From Acidiferrobacteraceae bacterium (lineage in GTDB: Bacteria; Pseudomonadota; Gammaproteobacteria; Arenicellales; UBA868), in NCBI GenBank assembly GCA_002713825.1, contig PAUU01000061.1:3479-15191 (forward strand): DNA of 11,713 bases, given 5' to 3'. Made by a program: the position numbers and the translations under genes. How positions within the stretch are numbered: the stretch's first letter is position 1; every line of letters begins with the position of its first letter. Shown one piece after another: positions 7,015 to 11,713 of the stretch. Under the pieces are notes generated by a model that worked only from the letters and a program-made list of their open reading frames with translations, did not search any database and had not been told where the DNA came from.

Positions 7015-7089
7015 CCCCTCTTTATTGCGCCTCGCGGATGAGTGTCTCGCGACACCACATTGGCAACAGTCGGCAATCCTCCTGACTTT

Positions 7090-10000
7090 ATGAACGCTTT
7101 GAAGACAAAAACACGTCAGCGGAACAGCCTGTATGACCCCGCCTACGAACATGACAGTTGTGGCGTGGGGTTGGTGGCGCATATCAAAGGCGTCCCCAGC
7201 CGCGCGATTGTCGATGACGCTTATGCTGTCCTCAAGAGCATGGAACACCGTGCCGGCGTAGGGGCGCAGCCCAATAGCGGCGATGGGGCAGGTATGTTGA
7301 CGGCGCTGCCTTACGATTTTCTTGCGCGGGTGGTGCCAAAGGAGCTTGGCGTTGAGCTGCCTGCCCGCGGCGCGCTGGGGGTGGGGCTGGTTTTTTTGCC
7401 CCGCGATGCCAAAGAACGGGCATTGTGTAAAAGAGAAGTGGAAACGCTAGTCGTTCAGCAAGGTCAGCAACTGATCGGTTGGCGCCCCGTGCCTGTTTGT
7501 CCGGACGAGGCCGATCTCGGTGCCGCAGCAAGACGGACCGAGCCACATAGCGAACAGTTACTCGTTGGCGCCGCACCCGGTTTGGATCAGGATGCGTTTG
7601 AGCGACAGTTATTCCTGATCCGCAAAGCAGCGAGTCACAAATTGCGCACGCAAGCAGCGCTTTCCCAGGCAAAGATGTTCTATGTCTGCTCGCTTTCCAG
7701 TCGGGTCATGGTCTACAAAGGAATGCTGCGCACCCTGCAGTTGGTGGATTACTTTCCCGATCTGAAGGCGCCGGACTACGTGAGTCATCTTGCGATGGTG
7801 CACGCCCGATTCTCGACCAACACCTTTCCCAGTTGGGATCGGGCACACCCGATGCGGCTGATCGCCCACAACGGAGAGATCAATACGTTCAGGGGCAACC
7901 GAAACTGGATGCAAGCCCGAGAGGGGGCGATGCAGAGCGACGACTTTGGGGATGATCTGTCCTCGCTTTTCCCGGTGATTGAGCCAGACTGTTCGGATAC
8001 CAGTGGTCTGGATAACGCACTGGAATTTTTGCTGAGAACCGGACGGTCCCTGCCGGAATCCATTCTCATGATGATTCCTGAGGCTTGGCAGAAACACGAA
8101 TCGATGGATCCCGCCAAGCGCGCGTTTTATGAATATCACTCTGCGATGATGGAGCCTTGGGACGGTCCTTCGTCAGTGACTTTCACCGATGGACGGTGTA
8201 TCGGTGCCGTACTGGACCGCAATGGATTGAGGCCCAGCCGTTACTACGTTACCGCGGACGATCGTGTCGTCATGGCGAGCGAGGTTGGCGTATTGGACGT
8301 TGCACCAGAGCAAATTGTTCACAAAGGCCGTCTTCAGCCGGGCCGCATGTTCCTCATTGATTTTGACAGGGGAGAGTTGATACCTGATGCCGAGGTCAAA
8401 GCGGCCTTGGCACAGCAGCGTCCTTATGCGGACTGGCTCAAGCGAGAGCAGATTGAACTCTCAGATCTCGTCATTCCGGTGCAGGTCCCTGGCCTGAATT
8501 CCGACTCCCTGATTCCCCGTATGCGCGCCTTTGGCTATACCCGGGAAAGCCTCGATTTCATGCTGATCCCTCTGGTGCATGAAGAGCGGGATCCTGTGGG
8601 ATCCATGGGCAATGACTCTGCGCTTGCCTGTCTTTCCGATCAGCCCCGACTGACTTACGATTATTTCAAGCAGCTGTTTGCGCAAGTGACCAATCCCGCG
8701 ATCGACTCGATTCGCGAGGATGTGATTATGTCGCTGGAGTGTTTTATCGGCCCTGAGCAAAACCTGCTCGAAACCTCAGCGGCGCATTGTCATCGACTGA
8801 GAGTGCCTCATCCCATCCTGACTCACGATGAGACCGCTGCGCTCAAGGCCCTGGATCATCGTGGTTGGCGCAGTCAGATCATTGATGTCACTTTTGATCG
8901 GGCTTCTGGAGCCGAGGGCCTGGTGCCGGCCCTGCAGCGCATCTGCGCCGAGGCGGAAGCCGCAGCCGATGCCGACACCAGCGTTGTCATCCTGTCCGAC
9001 CGTGCAGTCGCTGCGGATCGTCCAGCGGTCAGTATGCTGCTGGCAGCAGGCGCGGTCCACCAGCATCTGGTCCGTTGCGCGAAACGGACTCGGATTGCAC
9101 TTGTCGTGGAAACTGCAGAGGCCAGCGAAGTCCACCATCATTGCCTGCTGATCGGCTTTGGTGTCGACGCGATCAACCCGTATCTCGCGCTGGAGGCCTT
9201 ATGGCAGGCCCGTCGGGATAACAAGCTTATTGGTGAGGCATTGGCGACTGACGCCGATGTCTTGGCCGCTTATCGCAAGGGCGTCGCAAAAGGAATGCTC
9301 AAGGTGATGGGTAAAATGGGTATCTCAACACTGCAGTCCTATAAGGGTGCCCAGATTTTTGAGGCCGTTGGCCTGCACAGCGATGTGATCTCCCTGTGCT
9401 TCACCAATACGGCAAGTCGTCTTGAGGGTGTGGACTTTGAGGTATTGGCTGAGGAAACTCTCCGCCGCCATGACTTGGGTTTTCCCAAGATGCCCCGGGA
9501 TAACGTGGTGACGCTGCCCAATCCTGGTGAGTATCACTGGCGGGTAGGCGGACGCAAGCATGCCTGGGAACCACGCGCGATTTCCAGCTTGCAGCGTGCC
9601 TCCGGGCAAAACAGCCAGGAGGCCTATCGGGAATTCTCCGAGCTTATCAACTCAGAATCGAGCGGCCGTTGCACGCTTCGTGGCCTGATGTCGCTGCGTG
9701 AAGGGGTAGCAGGACCATCAGTACCGCTGGAGGAAGTCGAGTCGGCTGCTGAATTGGTAAAGCGGTTTTGTACGGGAGCGATGAGTTTTGGATCTATCTC
9801 GCCTGAGGCGCACGAGACGCTTGCCGTCGCGATGAATCGGCTTGGCGGAAAAAGCAATACGGGCGAGGGGGGCGAGGATCCAGAGCGCTTCAAGCCTATG
9901 GCGAATGGTGATCTCAAGCGTTCAGCAATCAAACAGGTAGCCTCAGGCCGCTTTGGCGTGACCGCCTGGTATCTCGCCAATGCTGACGAAATCCAGATCA

Positions 10001-11667
10001 AGATCTCCCAGGGCGCCAAGCCGGGAGAGGGGGGCGAGCTGCCCGGCACCAAGGTGGACGGAACCATTGCGCGAATTCGATATTCCACGCCTGGCGTGGG
10101 ATTGATCAGCCCGCCGCCGCATCATGATATCTATTCGATCGAAGATCTGGCCCAGCTGATTTATGACCTAAAAAATGCGAATCCCCAGGCGCGCGTTAGC
10201 GTGAAATTGGTCGCTGAGGTGGGCGTGGGAACGATTGCGGCAGGTGTGGCGAAGGCCCATGCCGATCATATTCTCATAGCGGGAGATACTGGCGGCACCG
10301 GCGCTTCCCCGCTGACCAGTATCAAGCACGCGGGATTGCCCTGGGAGTTGGGTCTTGCAGAAACCCACCAGACGCTGGTGATGAATGATCTGCGCAGTCG
10401 AGTGACCCTCCAGACAGACGGCGGCATCAAGACAGGTCGCGACGTCGTGATTGGGGCGTTGCTCGGCGCCGAAGAAATCGGATTTTCGACAGCACCGTTG
10501 ATCGCGTTGGGCTGTATCATGATGCGCAAGTGTCATCTGAACACCTGTCCGGTGGGGATTGCAACGCAGGACCCCGAGCTGCGAAAGAAGTTTCATGGCC
10601 AGCCCGAGCACGTCGTGAACTACCTGTTTTTTGTTGCTGAGGAGGCACGGGAGATCATGTCGCGGCTTGGCTTCCGCACTTTCAATGAAATGGTCGGCCG
10701 GACTGACGTGATTGAAGCGGCCACGGCAATCTCACATTGGAAGGCGAGCGGTATCGATCTTGAGCCGTTGTTGAGCCCTGCAGAAAAGTTGAGCGATGAC
10801 GTGGGCGTGTATTGTCAGAAAGCACAAGATCACGGCCTGGATGAGGCGCTGGACTCGACTCATCTTATTCCACTGAGCCAGTCTGCAATTCATGATGCAA
10901 AGGCCGTCACTTTCGAGTTACCCATTCGCAATGTGAACCGCACCGTCGGCACCATGCTGAGTCATGAGGTGGTCAAACGTCATGGGGAGCAAGGGCTCCC
11001 GGACGGCACGATCCATGGCCGTTTCGCCGGATCAGCGGGACAGAGTTTTGGCGCCTGGCTCGCGCAGGGCATCACGCTGGAGCTGGCCGGCGATGCCAAT
11101 GACTATGTCGGCAAGGGGTTATCCGGTGGCCGTATTGTCATTTATCCCCAGAAGGGCACGACCTTTGTTCCGCAGGACAACGTCATTGTGGGAAATGTCG
11201 TGTTGTATGGGGCAACCGGGGGGCAGGCATTCTTCCGCGGTCGGGCGGCTGAGCGATTCGCGATACGCAATAGCGGAGCCAGTGCCGTGATCGAAGGGCT
11301 GGGTGATCATGGCTGTGAATACATGACCGGAGGGCGCGTTGTCGTGTTGGGGCCGATTGGCCGTAATTTTGCTGCCGGGATGTCTGGCGGTATTGCGTAT
11401 GTGCTCGCTGATGACCGGTCCGAATTTGCGATCAACTGCAATCAGGAACTGGTGGATCTTGAATCGATTGCAGGTGACAGGGAGGCGGACGACCTGCGCA
11501 GTCTTCTTGAGGAGCATGTCCGCTGGACAGGGTCCGAGGTTGCCGCTGAGTTGATCGACAACTGGGGCGCATCTCTATCGCGCTTCGTCAGGGTAATACC
11601 GCGTGACTACAAGCGGGTATTGGCCGAGCAGCAAAGCGAAGACCTCGCGGCGCCGTCAGCGGCGTAG
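7090..11667 (+). CDS. gltB: Glutamate synthase large (alpha) subunit GltB
   Basis: GltB with GltD makes two glutamates from glutamine, 2-oxoglutarate and NADPH. From ATG 7090 the protein has 1525 residues, the usual size. The class II amidotransferase domain starts at the catalytic Cys24 (EHDSCGVG), exposed by removing a propeptide. It includes Arg240 in ARFSTNT and the NGE motif at 261-263, and extends to about 430. A central domain spans about 480-770 (KMGISTLQSYKGAQIFEA). The FMN/2-oxoglutarate domain spans about 830-1230, with AKPGEGGELPG, PPPHHDIYSIEDLAQL and GGTGASPLTS. The 3Fe-4S cysteines are Cys1142, Cys1148 and Cys1153. The C-terminal GXGXG beta-helix domain (about 1280-1480) contains GDANDYVGKGLSGG. 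A GTG at 7042 would add 16 residues, but it lies in a small hairpin (7042-7055). Neither start has a good ribosome binding site. The N-terminal domain resembles the EHD-CGVG / GDGAG subtype more than the Pseudomonas form. Confidence 0.96.
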   Translation: MNALKTKTRQRNSLYDPAYEHDSCGVGLVAHIKGVPSRAIVDDAYAVLKSMEHRAGVGAQPNSGDGAGMLTALPYDFLARVVPKELGVELPARGALGVGLVFLPRDAKERALCKREVETLVVQQGQQLIGWRPVPVCPDEADLGAAARRTEPHSEQLLVGAAPGLDQDAFERQLFLIRKAASHKLRTQAALSQAKMFYVCSLSSRVMVYKGMLRTLQLVDYFPDLKAPDYVSHLAMVHARFSTNTFPSWDRAHPMRLIAHNGEINTFRGNRNWMQAREGAMQSDDFGDDLSSLFPVIEPDCSDTSGLDNALEFLLRTGRSLPESILMMIPEAWQKHESMDPAKRAFYEYHSAMMEPWDGPSSVTFTDGRCIGAVLDRNGLRPSRYYVTADDRVVMASEVGVLDVAPEQIVHKGRLQPGRMFLIDFDRGELIPDAEVKAALAQQRPYADWLKREQIELSDLVIPVQVPGLNSDSLIPRMRAFGYTRESLDFMLIPLVHEERDPVGSMGNDSALACLSDQPRLTYDYFKQLFAQVTNPAIDSIREDVIMSLECFIGPEQNLLETSAAHCHRLRVPHPILTHDETAALKALDHRGWRSQIIDVTFDRASGAEGLVPALQRICAEAEAAADADTSVVILSDRAVAADRPAVSMLLAAGAVHQHLVRCAKRTRIALVVETAEASEVHHHCLLIGFGVDAINPYLALEALWQARRDNKLIGEALATDADVLAAYRKGVAKGMLKVMGKMGISTLQSYKGAQIFEAVGLHSDVISLCFTNTASRLEGVDFEVLAEETLRRHDLGFPKMPRDNVVTLPNPGEYHWRVGGRKHAWEPRAISSLQRASGQNSQEAYREFSELINSESSGRCTLRGLMSLREGVAGPSVPLEEVESAAELVKRFCTGAMSFGSISPEAHETLAVAMNRLGGKSNTGEGGEDPERFKPMANGDLKRSAIKQVASGRFGVTAWYLANADEIQIKISQGAKPGEGGELPGTKVDGTIARIRYSTPGVGLISPPPHHDIYSIEDLAQLIYDLKNANPQARVSVKLVAEVGVGTIAAGVAKAHADHILIAGDTGGTGASPLTSIKHAGLPWELGLAETHQTLVMNDLRSRVTLQTDGGIKTGRDVVIGALLGAEEIGFSTAPLIALGCIMMRKCHLNTCPVGIATQDPELRKKFHGQPEHVVNYLFFVAEEAREIMSRLGFRTFNEMVGRTDVIEAATAISHWKASGIDLEPLLSPAEKLSDDVGVYCQKAQDHGLDEALDSTHLIPLSQSAIHDAKAVTFELPIRNVNRTVGTMLSHEVVKRHGEQGLPDGTIHGRFAGSAGQSFGAWLAQGITLELAGDANDYVGKGLSGGRIVIYPQKGTTFVPQDNVIVGNVVLYGATGGQAFFRGRAAERFAIRNSGASAVIEGLGDHGCEYMTGGRVVVLGPIGRNFAAGMSGGIAYVLADDRSEFAINCNQELVDLESIAGDREADDLRSLLEEHVRWTGSEVAAELIDNWGASLSRFVRVIPRDYKRVLAEQQSEDLAAPSAA

Positions 11668-11703
11668 GACACAGACGTCATGCATCAGTTAAATCGGTAA
11701 GCC

Positions 11704-11712
11704 AGGAAAGGA
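11704..11712 (+). promoter_or_regulatory. Strong Shine-Dalgarno sequence for the next gene (probably gltD)
   Basis: AGGAAAGGA at the right edge is a purine-rich ribosome binding site following the gltB stop by about 36 bases. The expected downstream gene is gltD, the small subunit of glutamate synthase, but its start codon is outside the window. The bases between (11668-11703) show no hairpin terminator, consistent with a gltBD operon. The gltD identity is inferred from synteny only. Confidence 0.55.
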
Positions 11713-11713
11713 C

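Noticed and set aside
6715..7248. Open frame of 177 codons on the - strand across the aroB-gltB spacer
   Set aside because: Its ends are antisense to conserved AroB and GltB sequence, and the product shows no SPOR-like or other recognisable domain, so it is not a displaced damX.
1..11713. CRISPR array, insertion sequence, tRNA/rRNA, phage or defence genes
   Set aside because: I saw no spaced direct repeats, transposase motifs, terminal inverted repeats or RNA gene signatures; the whole window is accounted for by core genes.

Overview
The window is a core-genome segment of a gammaproteobacterium with moderately high GC. It carries the type IV pilus assembly operon pilMNOPQ, followed by the shikimate genes aroK and aroB and then the large subunit of glutamate synthase, gltB, all on the + strand. 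At the left edge, on the - strand, are the first 23 full codons of a gene starting with a membrane anchor. By position and sequence this is the class A penicillin-binding protein gene ponA/mrcA. The order ponA<>pilMNOPQ-aroK-aroB-...-gltB(D) is the known arrangement in Pseudomonas-like Gammaproteobacteria. Betaproteobacteria share the left part but usually continue with other genes after aroB. I cannot name the genus.

Layout: 1-71 ponA start (-). 72-179 divergent intergenic region. 180-5182 pilM, pilN, pilO, pilP and pilQ, tightly packed with gaps of 4, 22, 3 and 30 bases. 5230-5760 aroK. 5748-6827 aroB, overlapping aroK by 13 bases and using a TTG start. 6828-7089 is the only sizeable gap; it holds small inverted repeats, a good sigma70-type promoter and a leader hairpin ahead of gltB. 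7090-11667 gltB. The last 46 bases end in a strong Shine-Dalgarno sequence, presumably for gltD just outside the window.

How the genes work together: PilM (cytoplasmic, actin-like), PilN and PilO (inner membrane) and PilP (lipoprotein) form the alignment subcomplex. This links the cytoplasmic pilus motor to the outer-membrane secretin PilQ. AroK and AroB catalyse the shikimate kinase and 3-dehydroquinate synthase steps of aromatic amino acid synthesis. GltB, with GltD, makes glutamate from glutamine and 2-oxoglutarate.

I found no undescribed system. The observations most worth checking are: the absence of the usual damX/SPOR gene between aroB and gltB; a GltB of a different subtype from the Pseudomonas/E. 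coli one; a structured gltB leader with competing hairpins; an excess of GATC sites with a gap of about 1.07 kb around the gltB control region; and a variant nucleotide-binding motif in PilM.
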